The notes under the pieces are model-generated. The model searched no databases and was not told the DNA's origin. It worked only from the letters and a program-made list of their open reading frames with translations. Position numbers and translations under genes: made by a program. 64,000 nt of DNA from assembly GCA_019424245.1 (NCBI GenBank), contig JAHYZV010000007.1:53776-117775 (forward strand). Reading direction: 5' to 3'. Positions 53,801 through 63,678 of the stretch are shown here, piece by piece; within the stretch, counting starts at the first letter, position 1, and the number at the start of each line of letters is the position of its first letter. This DNA is from Clostridiales bacterium. GTDB lineage: Bacteria > Bacillota > Clostridia > Lachnospirales > Lachnospiraceae.

Positions 53801-54179
53801 CAAGCTTGATTCTACAGAGGGGACGTCACTTAATATTCCTGTAACAGTAGGAAAATCAGGAAATATAGATGCGTCTAAAAGCAAGGTGCTTACAACAGAA
53901 GAGCTTTTGGCAGTTGGCAGATATGTTGATAGGGAGAATCTGGATAAAGCAACAAAAATACTGGATGGAAGTATACATATTAATCCATATGAGAAGGGAA
54001 ATGAAAACAGCTGTGCATATTGTCCTTATAACAGTGTATGCGGATTTAGTGAGGATATGCCAGGTGTTAAATTCAGAAGACTTGAATATATGAGTCCTGA
54101 TGATATATGGGCACAGATTAAAGGCAATGAAGATAAACAAAAAGATGCAGGTAAAGATGAAGTGGGAAAAGAGGAGTAG
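50892..54179 (+). CDS. addB: ATP-dependent helicase/nuclease subunit AddB
   Basis: 1095 residues. N-terminal Walker A GGSGAGKSTYLYNSI; C-terminal RecB-like nuclease with KVVDYKTG and catalytic acidic residues. Four cysteines of the AddB [4Fe-4S] staple: one at CQYAYFC before the nuclease, and the cluster C-x-x-C-x5-C at the end (CAYCPYNSVC). With AddA it resects double-strand breaks and loads RecA. AAGGAG precedes the ATG. 3 nt separate it from addA. Confidence 0.95.
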   Translation: MSLQYIFGGSGAGKSTYLYNSIIKESIKNPLENYIIVVPEQYTMATQKRVVELHPRKGVLNIDVVSFERLAYKVFEEVGAADYPVLDDTGKNLIVRRVLEQNKKALRFFGSNISNTGFVSELKSVISEMLQYDISVDKLLDINKNVDNNSLLGMKLDDISLIYGGFREFIKNNYITSEEILDLMCRKVTESSKIRGSVIAFDGFTGFTPVQYRLMAILLDMCKEVKVALTIDISEHVNINEGIESLFYMTKDTVAHLNRICDEGHINVDKVTVGEDTVLTRFAASKELAFLEKNIFRPGLRYYSGKVNDIVMYAGITPKDEIQYVSGEILKLTRLQGFRYNEIAVVTGDISVYGKLAANIFAQNDIPYFLDQKLHVTDNCLVEMITAVLDVIEKNYTYDSMFRYLRTGLTGLSDENIDILDNYCLAVGIKGRKQWSTQWCRKFRSSGITTDLNMLNELRLKVMEPLTELDKELKEADGNVRLMTTALYKFLVGLHCEEQMSLLAKSHGDEYRQIYKKIMELFDKIVHLLGSEKVSVKEYNRIMASGFDEIKIGLIPPTKDCVVIGDIERTRLDNIKAMFFIGVNDGYVPKKSDSRSVLSETDRQKLKEMDVSLSMSVREKAFVQRFYLYLIMTKTSGRLYITYAYNSMDMKAILPSYIVRMLKKMFPGMNVLSYDDTAKEHSYIKIPKTELEWTDENLAKILADGVALKLYGKELTGSVTSFEQFASCQYAYFCRYGLDLSEREEYRFAVNDFGTILHAVIEDVSKNIKRNKKSFVLLSDEERRSLVSESIHAVADNYGNTILKSTSRNEYLIKRMEELADKTLWAIGKQLADGLFTPDTFEKGFLTKIENLPHDVSFFMQGKIDRIDICEDDENVYVKVVDYKTGHADFDLFKTYYGLKIQLFTYMREAIAYEKKKHEGKNVIPAGLLYYNIDNPIVETKQTDDSAIEELIRKELRMKGVVNSNKNIISKLDSTEGTSLNIPVTVGKSGNIDASKSKVLTTEELLAVGRYVDRENLDKATKILDGSIHINPYEKGNENSCAYCPYNSVCGFSEDMPGVKFRRLEYMSPDDIWAQIKGNEDKQKDAGKDEVGKEE

Positions 54180-54182
54180 TGT

Positions 54183-57100
54183 ATGGCAAAGTCATGGACA
54201 GTGCAGCAGCTTGATGCTATGAATACTAAAGATAGAAATATTCTTGTATCAGCGGCAGCAGGTTCTGGTAAAACAGCTGTGTTAGTAGAAAGAATAGTAA
54301 GAAAGATAACAGGTGAAAACCAGACTGATATAGACAGACTCGTTGTTGTAACCTTTACAAGGGCAGCAGCGGCTGAGATGAAAGCAAGAATAAGAAACAG
54401 ACTTGATGATATGCTTGATGAGGATGAGAATAATGCTAATCTTATAAAGCAGATTGCACTTGTTAATAATGCGCAGATAACTACTATAGATAGTTTTTGC
54501 CTGTGGATATTAAAGAATCATTTTTCGGAAATTAATCTTGATCCTGGTTTCAGAGTGGCTGATAAAGGAGAAATAACACTTCTTGAAAATGATGTAATGG
54601 AAGATATGCTTGAGGACTATTACCAGAAGGGTGATGAACAGTTCATAAAACTTATAGATGCCTATGGTACTGGGAGAAATGATGCGAATATTGAGGAAAT
54701 AATCAAAAAGATATATGCTCTGGCAAGAAGTAATCCATGGCCGGATGAGTGGTATGAACAGGTGCTTGATACATATACCAGCATAGATAACGGCAGTAAC
54801 AAAGTACTTGCCAATCTATATGAAAGCATAGTGTATTCAATAAGTGACTATAAGAAAAAATATGAATATATGATAGAGGTGTGTAACAGGCCAGATGGAC
54901 CGGTTTCATATCTTAGTGCTGTTAATTCAGACTATATGGCTATATGTGGTATTGTTAATTCGCAGGATATTAATGAGCTGGCAAAAAGAATATCAAACAT
55001 CAGCTTTGAAAGACTAAGTACAAAAAAGATGCCGGATGCTTTGGACGAACTTAAGGAGTATGTAAAAGGACAGAGAGATAAATATAAGAAATATATAGCA
55101 GGTCTTACTAAGAATGTGTTTACAGCAGATATAGACAGTCTTATGGAAGATGTCCACGCTAATGCCATGGCAGTTGGAATGATGGTGCAGCTGTCAAAGG
55201 ATTTTGCAGAGAGGATGCAGACAGAGAAAAAAGACAGAGGAATAGTTGAATTCAATGATATAGAACATTATGCACTTGATATTCTGGTAAGAAAGAATGG
55301 CATAGATAAGGAATATACCGGGGTGGCTGATGAACTTGCCAAATATTTTGATGAGATACTTATTGATGAGTACCAGGATTCCAACCAGCTTCAGGAAGAA
55401 ATACTTACAGCAATATCAAGGGAAAGGCTTGATGATAAGCCTGATAATATGTATATGGTTGGTGATGTTAAACAGAGTATATATAAGTTCAGACTTGCGT
55501 GCCCTGAGCTTTTTATGAAAAAGTATTACAGCTATCAGACATATAAAAGTGATAATGCACAAGATATAAAAGAAGCCTTAACAGATAAGCAAAAAGCCTG
55601 CAGGATAGAACTTCAAAAGAACTTCAGAAGCAGGAAAAATATACTTGATACAACTAACGATGTGTTCTACAGGGTTATGAACCGCAATTATTGTGGGATA
55701 GAATATGACAGCAGCCAGCAGTTAAACTGTGGGCTTGATTATCCGGAATGTAATGATAAAAGAAACTTTGGATGGGAATCTGAAAAAAGTACGGACGTAG
55801 TGCTTATAGATACATCCGAGGATGATGAAAACAGCAGCATAGAAGCAGAGGCATTATACGCCGTGAAGCGCATAAAGGCTCTGATGACAGATGAGAATCC
55901 TTATTATGTGTATGATACAGACTTATCAGACTACAGAAGAATACAGTATGGTGATATAGCGATACTTACTAGGACACTTACAGGCTGGGCAGATACATTT
56001 GTTAATGTCCTTCTTGATAATGATATTCCTGCAATGGCAGAAACAGCACAACAGTATTTTAAAGTAAGAGAGATAAAGGTGCTTATAAGTCTGCTTACAT
56101 GTATAGATAATCCTATGCAGGATATACCTATGGCATCAGTGCTGCTGTCATATTTTGGAGGTTTTACAGAAGATGAGCTTGCAATGTTAAGAGTTTATGG
56201 TAAAAATGCTTCCAAAACGGATAAACTTTTTATAAAACAGATTAAGGCGGTAAAAGAAAGTGGTGATGCAGCATTAAAGGAGCTTTCATACAAGTGTGGC
56301 AGCTTTCTTGATAAACTATCCGCACTGCGTAAAAAATCAAGACTTATGACTATATATGATCTGTTGTGGGACATAGTATATAATACAGGATATTATGACT
56401 ATGTCGGTACAATGCCCGCAGGAAAAAAGAGGCAGTCAAACATAGATGTACTTCTTGATAGGGCATCATCATTCGAAGGAACAAGTTATAGTGGATTGTT
56501 TAACTTTTTAAGATATATAGAAAGACTTCAGAAATATGATATAGAACTTACAGATTCACAAGGGTCCGGAGTTGGCAGTGATGCTGTCAGGGTTATGAGT
56601 ATACATAAAAGTAAGGGTCTGGAGTTTCCTGTAGTTATTATGGCTGGTCTTAACAAGCAGATTAATAAGATGGATGCAAGAAACAGGCTTGTTATAGACC
56701 AGGAGCTTGGAATAGGAACTGATTATGTTAATCTTGATAAGCATACCAAAACTTCAACTATAATAAAGGGTGCCGTTGCAAGAAAAATCCTGCGTGATTC
56801 CATATCGGAAGAAGAACGTGTGTTATATGTTGCCATGACAAGAGCAAGGGAAAAACTTATTATGATTGGAAGTGTGACAGGAACAGATAAGAAAATGTCA
56901 GCATGGCAGATGTTATCAGTTGAACTTGCACTAAATGGGATATATTCATATGCCGAGTGTGAAAATATAGATAAGTATTCAGATATGGTTATGCCAGTTG
57001 CACTTATGGACAAAGCTTTAAACAGTGGAATTTTTAATGTCTGTATAATAACCTCAGATGAAGACGTGGTATGTGATACAGCTGCGGATAATGACCAGGT

Positions 57101-57947
57101 AAGTGATACAGACAATGTGCAGCCATGTGTCACAGACAATACACGATTGGATGAAGGTGTGCCATATATTAAGGAGAAGGCTTCTGACATGCATATATCA
57201 GAGCTGCCTGAATATATAAAGGATCCGGATGCAGATAGAAAGGTCAAGGTTACTGTATCAGAGTTAAAGAAGATGCAGGAAGATTCAGACTATGATAACA
57301 ATGCATTTATGCCGGACGATATAAAAGCGGCATATAAAGAAGCTGGTAAGGATGAATGGGAAGCAGCTGATAAAATAACAAATCAGGAAAAAGCAGAAGA
57401 TGAAGATTTTGTACCAACAATACCTGATTTCATATCAGATAAAGAAGAAACACTTCGCGCGAATGAACGTGGAACGGCTTATCACAGAGTTATGGAATGT
57501 TTAGATTATAATAAGATTGAAAGCCTTGACGATGTAAAAGCAGATATTAAAAAAATGCTTGATTCTGAAAAAATGAACAGCATGCAGGCTGGCTGTATCA
57601 AGGCAGAGGATGTTTATGAATTCGTAAAATCACCTATAGGACAGCGTATAAAGGAGGCTGTTAAGAAAAACAATGTAAGGCGTGAACAGCCATTTATGTT
57701 CGAATATGACAGACAGCTTGTACAGGGAGTTATTGACCTTTATATGATAGAGGATGATAAGATAGTTCTTGTAGATTATAAAACGGACCGTGTAAAAAAA
57801 GGAAAGGCGGGCGAGCAGGAGCTCATAAGAAGATATAGTGTACAGCTTGATTATTATGCGCTTGCCCTTGTTCAGCTGACGGGGCTTGAGGTTAAAGAAA
57901 AAATTATATACTCATTTGCACTTGGAAAACAGATAAGTCTTGAATGA
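54183..57947 (+). CDS. addA: ATP-dependent helicase/nuclease subunit AddA
   Basis: 1254 residues, UvrD-family helicase fused to a RecB nuclease. Walker A SAAAGSGKTAVLVERI, motif II LIDEYQDSNQ, motif III VGDVKQSIYKFR, motif IV-V VMSIHKSKGLEFPVV, motif VI VLYVAMTRARE; nuclease motif VLVDYKTDRV and an early HRVMECLD. An acidic, low-complexity region (about 960-1080) links the halves. Its ribosome site lies inside the end of addB, so the two subunits are coupled. Confidence 0.96.
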   Translation: MAKSWTVQQLDAMNTKDRNILVSAAAGSGKTAVLVERIVRKITGENQTDIDRLVVVTFTRAAAAEMKARIRNRLDDMLDEDENNANLIKQIALVNNAQITTIDSFCLWILKNHFSEINLDPGFRVADKGEITLLENDVMEDMLEDYYQKGDEQFIKLIDAYGTGRNDANIEEIIKKIYALARSNPWPDEWYEQVLDTYTSIDNGSNKVLANLYESIVYSISDYKKKYEYMIEVCNRPDGPVSYLSAVNSDYMAICGIVNSQDINELAKRISNISFERLSTKKMPDALDELKEYVKGQRDKYKKYIAGLTKNVFTADIDSLMEDVHANAMAVGMMVQLSKDFAERMQTEKKDRGIVEFNDIEHYALDILVRKNGIDKEYTGVADELAKYFDEILIDEYQDSNQLQEEILTAISRERLDDKPDNMYMVGDVKQSIYKFRLACPELFMKKYYSYQTYKSDNAQDIKEALTDKQKACRIELQKNFRSRKNILDTTNDVFYRVMNRNYCGIEYDSSQQLNCGLDYPECNDKRNFGWESEKSTDVVLIDTSEDDENSSIEAEALYAVKRIKALMTDENPYYVYDTDLSDYRRIQYGDIAILTRTLTGWADTFVNVLLDNDIPAMAETAQQYFKVREIKVLISLLTCIDNPMQDIPMASVLLSYFGGFTEDELAMLRVYGKNASKTDKLFIKQIKAVKESGDAALKELSYKCGSFLDKLSALRKKSRLMTIYDLLWDIVYNTGYYDYVGTMPAGKKRQSNIDVLLDRASSFEGTSYSGLFNFLRYIERLQKYDIELTDSQGSGVGSDAVRVMSIHKSKGLEFPVVIMAGLNKQINKMDARNRLVIDQELGIGTDYVNLDKHTKTSTIIKGAVARKILRDSISEEERVLYVAMTRAREKLIMIGSVTGTDKKMSAWQMLSVELALNGIYSYAECENIDKYSDMVMPVALMDKALNSGIFNVCIITSDEDVVCDTAADNDQVSDTDNVQPCVTDNTRLDEGVPYIKEKASDMHISELPEYIKDPDADRKVKVTVSELKKMQEDSDYDNNAFMPDDIKAAYKEAGKDEWEAADKITNQEKAEDEDFVPTIPDFISDKEETLRANERGTAYHRVMECLDYNKIESLDDVKADIKKMLDSEKMNSMQAGCIKAEDVYEFVKSPIGQRIKEAVKKNNVRREQPFMFEYDRQLVQGVIDLYMIEDDKIVLVDYKTDRVKKGKAGEQELIRRYSVQLDYYALALVQLTGLEVKEKIIYSFALGKQISLE

Positions 57948-58103
57948 AATAATTGCATGATAGTTGAATTTATAAAATTTATACTATATACTTAATTAGT
58001 TACACTGATATGGTCGTGCAGGAAGCGGATTTATGAGTGTAAAGAAAGTAAAATATAAATTATGATTTTATGTGCCATGACTCGCACAGGAATGAGGAAT
58101 AGT

Positions 58104-59696
58104 ATGTCAGATATTACAAGTGAAATAAAGAAAAGAAGGACATTTGCGATTATATCGCATCCCGATGCAGGTAAGACAACTCTTACAGAAAAGTTTCTGT
58201 TATATGGAGGTGCTATCAACTTAGCAGGTTCTGTAAAGGGTAAGAAAACAGCAAAGCATGCAGTATCAGACTGGATGGAGATAGAAAAGGAAAGAGGTAT
58301 TTCGGTAACATCTTCTGTACTTCAGTTTAATTATGATGGATATTGCATCAATATTCTTGATACCCCAGGACATGAGGATTTCTCAGAGGATACCTACAGA
58401 ACGCTTATGGCAGCAGATTCGGCAGTCATGGTTATAGATGCATCAAAGGGTGTCGAAAAGCAGACTATTAAGCTTTTCAAGGTATGTGTTATGAGACATA
58501 TTCCTATATTTACATTTATAAATAAGATGGATAGAGAAGCCAATGATCCATTTGAACTCCTTGATGAAATAGAGAATGTGCTTGGCATATCAACATGTCC
58601 TATAAACTGGCCTATAGGCTGTGGTAAAGAGTTTAAGGGAGTATATGACAGAAAGCAAAGAGAGGTATCACTCTTTAAAGCAGCCATGAATGGCCAGAAG
58701 GAAGTTGCTACTAAGAATATCGCACTTGATGCGCCTGAGCTTAAAGCGGAGATAGGTGATGCCTATCTTGAAAAATTAGATGAGGATGTTGAACTTCTTG
58801 ATGGTGCAAGTGCAGAGTTTGATCTTGCGAAGGTGCAGGCAGGAGATCTTACGCCTGTATTCTTTGGTTCGGCTCTTACTAACTTTGGTGTTGAAACATT
58901 TTTACAGCATTTCCTTGATATGACTACATCACCACTTCCACGTAACTCATCAGAAGGACTTATTGATCCTTTTAAGGAGGATTTCTCAGCATTTGTATTT
59001 AAAATACAGGCTAATATGAATAAAGCACACAGAGACAGAATTGCTTTTATGCGTATATGTTCAGGAAAGTTTACTGCAGGTATGGAGGCTAATCATGTGC
59101 AGGGAGGCAAGAAGATAAGACTTTCACAGCCACAGCAGATGATGGCACAGGAAAGACACATAGTTGAAGAGGCATATGCAGGAGATATTATAGGTGTATT
59201 TGATCCGGGTATATTCTCGATAGGTGATACAATATGTTCATCTAATAAGAAGTTTATGTTTGATGGCATTCCTACATTTGCACCTGAGCATTTTGCAAGA
59301 GTAAGACAGATAGATACTATGAAGCGTAAGCAGTTCATAAAGGGTATCAGCCAGATAGCACAGGAAGGTGCAATCCAGATATTCCAGGAATATAATACTG
59401 GAATGGAAGAGATAATTGTAGGTGTTGTTGGTGTTCTTCAGTTTGAAGTGCTGGAATATCGTCTTAAAAATGAGTATAATGTAGATATAAAGCTTGAGAC
59501 ACTGCCATATGAGCATATCCGCTGGATAGAGAATCCACAGGAGGTGGATGTAAATAGAATAGTAGGTACATCGGATATGAAGAAGATTAAAGACCTTAAA
59601 GGTAATCCATTGCTTGTCTTTGCTAACAGCTGGTCTGTCAATATGGTACTTGAACGTAACGAAGGTCTTAAGCTGTCAGAATTTGGAAGAAACTAG
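58104..59696 (+). CDS. prfC: peptide chain release factor 3
   Basis: 530-residue translational GTPase. G1 SHPDAGKTTLTEK, the switch region around ERGISVTSS, G3 DTPGHEDFSEDT, G4 NKMDREA. The insert after G1 (SVKGKKTAKHAVSDWMEIEK) separates RF3 from EF-G. Recycles RF1/RF2 after peptide release. The ATG at 58104 is preceded by TGAGGA; upstream in-frame ATGs have no site. A 7-bp AGTACAT/ATGTACT stem (59695-59721) follows without a T-run. Confidence 0.95.
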   Translation: MSDITSEIKKRRTFAIISHPDAGKTTLTEKFLLYGGAINLAGSVKGKKTAKHAVSDWMEIEKERGISVTSSVLQFNYDGYCINILDTPGHEDFSEDTYRTLMAADSAVMVIDASKGVEKQTIKLFKVCVMRHIPIFTFINKMDREANDPFELLDEIENVLGISTCPINWPIGCGKEFKGVYDRKQREVSLFKAAMNGQKEVATKNIALDAPELKAEIGDAYLEKLDEDVELLDGASAEFDLAKVQAGDLTPVFFGSALTNFGVETFLQHFLDMTTSPLPRNSSEGLIDPFKEDFSAFVFKIQANMNKAHRDRIAFMRICSGKFTAGMEANHVQGGKKIRLSQPQQMMAQERHIVEEAYAGDIIGVFDPGIFSIGDTICSSNKKFMFDGIPTFAPEHFARVRQIDTMKRKQFIKGISQIAQEGAIQIFQEYNTGMEEIIVGVVGVLQFEVLEYRLKNEYNVDIKLETLPYEHIRWIENPQEVDVNRIVGTSDMKKIKDLKGNPLLVFANSWSVNMVLERNEGLKLSEFGRN

Positions 59697-59761
59697 TACA
59701 TTATTAAAAAAAAGATGTACTATAACGAAACATGGCTGAAAATAAGGAACCGGGTGATTAG

Positions 59762-61876
59762 ATGGAAAAAAACTACATGAATGTTGCAAAAAAGATAACA
59801 GCTGTTGTACTTATGATGGTCATAATTATATGTACTCAGTTTGGATACACAGGTGCCATAGAGGCTAAAGCGGATGATGACATTATAGCGACAGGCTATG
59901 TTAACTATGATGTTACTGATTTAAGGATAAGAACTGCTCCGGTTAATGGAAGCATTATAACAAAGGTTAATGGTGGCTTTAAGTTCGATATATATGAGGA
60001 AGTAAGTACAAGTGCGACATATAGCTGGTATAATATTGGTTTTTATCTTGATGGTGAATATACAAGAGGCTATATAACCTCACAGTACACAACTAAGGAT
60101 AAAAAGTCGGATTATAAGCCAGATAATAATTTTGAGGATTATCTTACAGCACAGGATTTTCCAGAATCATATAAAGAAAGCTTAAGACAGCTGCATGAGA
60201 AGTATCCATTATGGGTTTTTGTGGCAGATCATAACGGCAGAGACTGGGATACCATGGTTAATGCACAGAATGTTATAGGAAGAAGTCTTATATACAGCTC
60301 GGCAGATTCATCGTGGAAGTCAACAGCAGAAGGATGTTATAACTGGGAAACAGGTGAGTATACGATACTTGATAGTGGTGGCTGGGTACAGGCATCAGAA
60401 GGTCTTGTAAAATATGCCCTTGATCCTCGTAATTTCCTTGATGATACATATATATTCATGTTTGAAAGTCTTTCGTATGATTCATCTGTACATAATACAG
60501 ATGGTGTGCGTAACATAATAAGTGGTACATTTATGGAAGATTCAGGGCATGATCTTGATGGATATGACTATGCAACACTGCTTATGTATGCAGGAGAGGT
60601 GTCAAAGGTGAGTCCTTACCATCTTGCAACAAGAATTATACAGGAGCAGGGTGCTAATGGTATTGGTAACCAGATATCAGGTAATGTAAGTGGTTACAGA
60701 GGTTATTATAACTATTACAGTCAGAATGCCTATGCCAGTGGTGGTCTTAGCGCAGTACAGAATGGACTTAGATATGCCATGCAGACGGATGACTCTAATA
60801 TGCGCCCATGGAATACTAGGTATAAGGCTGTTGTAGGTGGTGCTATTAATCTTGGAAAGTGGTATATAAACAGAGGACAGGATACGATATATTATGAAAA
60901 ATTTGATATAAAGAATTTTTCACACCAGTATATGACAAATGTCTTAGCACCACGTTCAGAAGCAACAAGAGCAAAGAAAGCATATAGTACAAGTACACTT
61001 AACAACACAACATTTAAGTTCAGTATACCAGTATATGATAATATGCCTTCATCAAGATGTATTATTCCTGATGGCAACCAGAGCTCTAATAACTGGTTAA
61101 GAGGTTTGTCAGTTGATGGTTATTCACTTACACCTACATTTTCATCAGATACTACAGATTATAGTCTTATAGTTGAAAATGAAGTTAAAAGCATAGACGT
61201 ATCAGCTTCGGCAGCAGATACTAATGCAAGTATAAGCGGAAGAGGAAGCCACAGATTATCTGTAGGAAATAACACTATTAACATAGTGGTCACTGCAGAA
61301 GATGGAGGAACAAGGACTTATACTATCAATGTGGTAAGAAAAGAGGCTGTTAATCCAGAACCATCACCAGAGCCAGTAAATCCAGCTCCAGGCAATGGAG
61401 GAAATAGTGGCAATGGAGGAAATAGTGGAAACACCGAAAGCGATGGTTTTAAGACAGGACTTCTGATTGATAATGACAAGAAGATAGTTACTAGAATAGG
61501 TGTTGGAAGTAGTGTACAGAGTATACTTGATGACATAACATATACTAATGGCTGTTATGGAAAACTTCTTAACAGTGATAACAGCGAATGTTCGTCAGAT
61601 GATACAGTAGCTACAGGTGATAAGCTTACTATATATAGAAAAGATGGAAGTGTGTATGCACAGTACGATATTGTTATATATGGTGATGTGAATGGTGATG
61701 GTGTTATAGATCTTGTAGATTTTGTAGCTATCAAGAGAGCTATACTTAATGTATCACAGCCAGAGGGTGTGCATTTTGAGGCAGCAGATATAATTCATGA
61801 TGGAAGTATAGATCTTATGGATTTTGTCGCTATTAAGAGACACATACTTGGAGTAAGTTTTATTCAGCAGGATTAG
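59762..61876 (+). CDS. secreted glucosaminidase-like protein with SH3, cadherin-like and dockerin domains
   Basis: 704 residues. Signal peptide (about 1-37); bacterial SH3 (about 42-112, LRIRTAPVNGS ... WYNIGF). Then a glucosaminidase-like catalytic region (about 260-395) with the putative acid Glu in ATRIIQEQGANG and a YYNYY segment. Next a cadherin-like beta-sandwich (about 448-525) and a Pro/Gly/Asn linker. A short domain (about 560-640) precedes a C-terminal type I dockerin: loop one DVNGDGVIDLVD, helix FVAIKRAIL; loop two DIIHDGSIDLMD, helix FVAIKRHIL. Loop two has Ile instead of Asn at position 3. SH3 plus glucosaminidase points to peptidoglycan as substrate. The dockerin should bind a cohesin, and the next gene encodes one. 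Ribosome site weak. Confidence 0.85.
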   Translation: MEKNYMNVAKKITAVVLMMVIIICTQFGYTGAIEAKADDDIIATGYVNYDVTDLRIRTAPVNGSIITKVNGGFKFDIYEEVSTSATYSWYNIGFYLDGEYTRGYITSQYTTKDKKSDYKPDNNFEDYLTAQDFPESYKESLRQLHEKYPLWVFVADHNGRDWDTMVNAQNVIGRSLIYSSADSSWKSTAEGCYNWETGEYTILDSGGWVQASEGLVKYALDPRNFLDDTYIFMFESLSYDSSVHNTDGVRNIISGTFMEDSGHDLDGYDYATLLMYAGEVSKVSPYHLATRIIQEQGANGIGNQISGNVSGYRGYYNYYSQNAYASGGLSAVQNGLRYAMQTDDSNMRPWNTRYKAVVGGAINLGKWYINRGQDTIYYEKFDIKNFSHQYMTNVLAPRSEATRAKKAYSTSTLNNTTFKFSIPVYDNMPSSRCIIPDGNQSSNNWLRGLSVDGYSLTPTFSSDTTDYSLIVENEVKSIDVSASAADTNASISGRGSHRLSVGNNTINIVVTAEDGGTRTYTINVVRKEAVNPEPSPEPVNPAPGNGGNSGNGGNSGNTESDGFKTGLLIDNDKKIVTRIGVGSSVQSILDDITYTNGCYGKLLNSDNSECSSDDTVATGDKLTIYRKDGSVYAQYDIVIYGDVNGDGVIDLVDFVAIKRAILNVSQPEGVHFEAADIIHDGSIDLMDFVAIKRHILGVSFIQQD

Positions 61877-61900
61877 TTTAGGTATTAAAGGTAAAATGAT

Positions 61901-63643
61901 ATGAAAAATATAAGAAAAATAGCTGCTGTCCTTATGACATTATTATTATGTGTACCATTTTTTAATGTTACAAGTGCTAAAGCGGCAGGAACAGCAAGAG
62001 TTTCAATAGGTTCAGCAAGTGGAACAGTGGGAGAAACAGTATCTGTAACGGTTTCAATAGATGCAAGCTTTGAGATAGGTGCTGCTACAATATATGTATC
62101 ATATGATACATCAGTACTGGAACCAGTAAGCGGAAGCAACACAGGAACAGTAACCTGTAACTTCCTTGACAGCAATGCATCAAGCAGCCAGTCTTCATCT
62201 ATCAGCTTCAGGATAAAGGCTGCTGGAACTTCAAGTCTTAGTGTTATAGGTGATTCCAAGGTTATAAGCATGGACTACGATAATGCATCAATATCAAGGT
62301 CATCGGGCTCAATAACAGGAATAGCACCTGCAAGTTATTCTACAGATAACACATTAAGTTCACTTGAGATAAGTCCAGGTGTGCTTTCACCAGCATTTTC
62401 ATCTAATGTTACGACATATACAACATCAGTTGGAAGTGACTGTGACAGACTTACGGTAAGTGCTGCACCAAATGATTCAAAGGCTACAGTCAAAGTATCT
62501 GGTACACGTATGGATCCGGGACTTAATACAACTACTATTACAGTAACAGCCGAAAATGGAAGTAAAAAAGTATATACTATCAAAACAACTAAAAGTGATA
62601 ATGTAATAACACCTGAGCAGGCAAGTAAAGAAGCAGAAGAAACAGATGGAACTAATCAGGGTGGAACAACAGATGGAGATAACGACAGTATTATCCAGGA
62701 ACCTGCGGTAAGTATTGATGGGAATGAATATAAGGTAATATCTTCTTTTGATGAGCATCCACTGCCATCAGGTTATGTCCAGTCAGAAACCGATTATAAT
62801 GGAATTAAGATAGCTGTAGGCATGGGAACTAACACAAGAGTTATGTTAGCTTATCTTGAGAGCACAGATGGAACAGGTGAAAGTGGTTTTTATGTATATG
62901 ATTCAGTAAAGAAGACTTTTTCAAAATACATAGAAGTATATCAGCCAGAGCTGTCATATTGTATCCTTCCTATAGATGAGTCATCTATGGAGCTTCCTGA
63001 TGGTTATGAAGCGGGAAGAATAAACATCAATAACAGGGAAGTGGATGTACTTCTTGATAAAACTGGTAATTATGCACTGTTTTATGGCGTAAGCTCAACT
63101 GGTGATACAGGATGGTTCAGGTATAACATCAACGATGGTACGATACAGGGCTATGCTGGATATAATTCATCAGATGAACCAGCATTGATACATGTGCAGG
63201 ATAAGGAAGCTTCTGCTAAAGGAGTAGTAAACGTCTTAAAAGGCACAAGCAATATAATATTAGCATTATTAGTTGTACTTGTACTTATAATAGCAGCTCT
63301 TATTGTAGCAGTTATAGTACTTTCACGTAAACTTTCTGTAAGTAAGAAAGCATTCGTAAAAGCCATGGATGAGTATGATGATTCAGATGAATATGATGAG
63401 CTTCTTATAAAAAAAGATGATGGTGATGACAGCGATAATGATGAAGCTGATTCACAGGAACATGATGAAGATATAGAAGTATCAGAAGATGCTGAGATTG
63501 AAGAAAGTACCGAAAACAATGACAGCTATAATACACAGAATGAAGAATATACAGATGATTCTTCAGATGCAGATATATTAGATGACGAATCAGAGGAAAT
63601 CGAACTTGAGGAAATAGAGTTGGAGGAAACTGATAAGAAGTAA
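61901..63643 (+). CDS. membrane-anchored cohesin protein with acidic cytoplasmic tail
   Basis: 580 residues. Signal peptide (about 1-29, ending AKAAG). A cohesin-type domain (about 31-145) shows ASGTVGETVSVTVSID, then IYVSYDTSVLEPVSG. A cadherin-like beta-sandwich (about 150-230) is homologous to that of the neighbour. A Gln/Thr/Glu linker and an unrecognised ~155-residue domain follow. One membrane helix (about 449-472) is followed by a ~105-residue tail made almost wholly of Asp/Glu/Ser. The tail would be cytoplasmic. Only 24 nt lie between the dockerin gene and this start. The likely job is to hold the dockerin protein at the outer membrane face; the tail could contact a cytosolic partner. 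The cohesin call rests on pattern, not a search. Confidence 0.75.
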   Translation: MKNIRKIAAVLMTLLLCVPFFNVTSAKAAGTARVSIGSASGTVGETVSVTVSIDASFEIGAATIYVSYDTSVLEPVSGSNTGTVTCNFLDSNASSSQSSSISFRIKAAGTSSLSVIGDSKVISMDYDNASISRSSGSITGIAPASYSTDNTLSSLEISPGVLSPAFSSNVTTYTTSVGSDCDRLTVSAAPNDSKATVKVSGTRMDPGLNTTTITVTAENGSKKVYTIKTTKSDNVITPEQASKEAEETDGTNQGGTTDGDNDSIIQEPAVSIDGNEYKVISSFDEHPLPSGYVQSETDYNGIKIAVGMGTNTRVMLAYLESTDGTGESGFYVYDSVKKTFSKYIEVYQPELSYCILPIDESSMELPDGYEAGRININNREVDVLLDKTGNYALFYGVSSTGDTGWFRYNINDGTIQGYAGYNSSDEPALIHVQDKEASAKGVVNVLKGTSNIILALLVVLVLIIAALIVAVIVLSRKLSVSKKAFVKAMDEYDDSDEYDELLIKKDDGDDSDNDEADSQEHDEDIEVSEDAEIEESTENNDSYNTQNEEYTDDSSDADILDDESEEIELEEIELEETDKK

Positions 63644-63678
63644 TATTGTTGTTTAACACACATTCTTAACGTACGGAC

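Noticed and set aside
56723..57247. Long reverse-strand reading frames over addA, pyrF, pstS and others
   Set aside because: They lie wholly inside well-supported genes, have no ribosome sites, and translate to low-complexity Ser/Cys/Ile-rich sequence typical of shadows.
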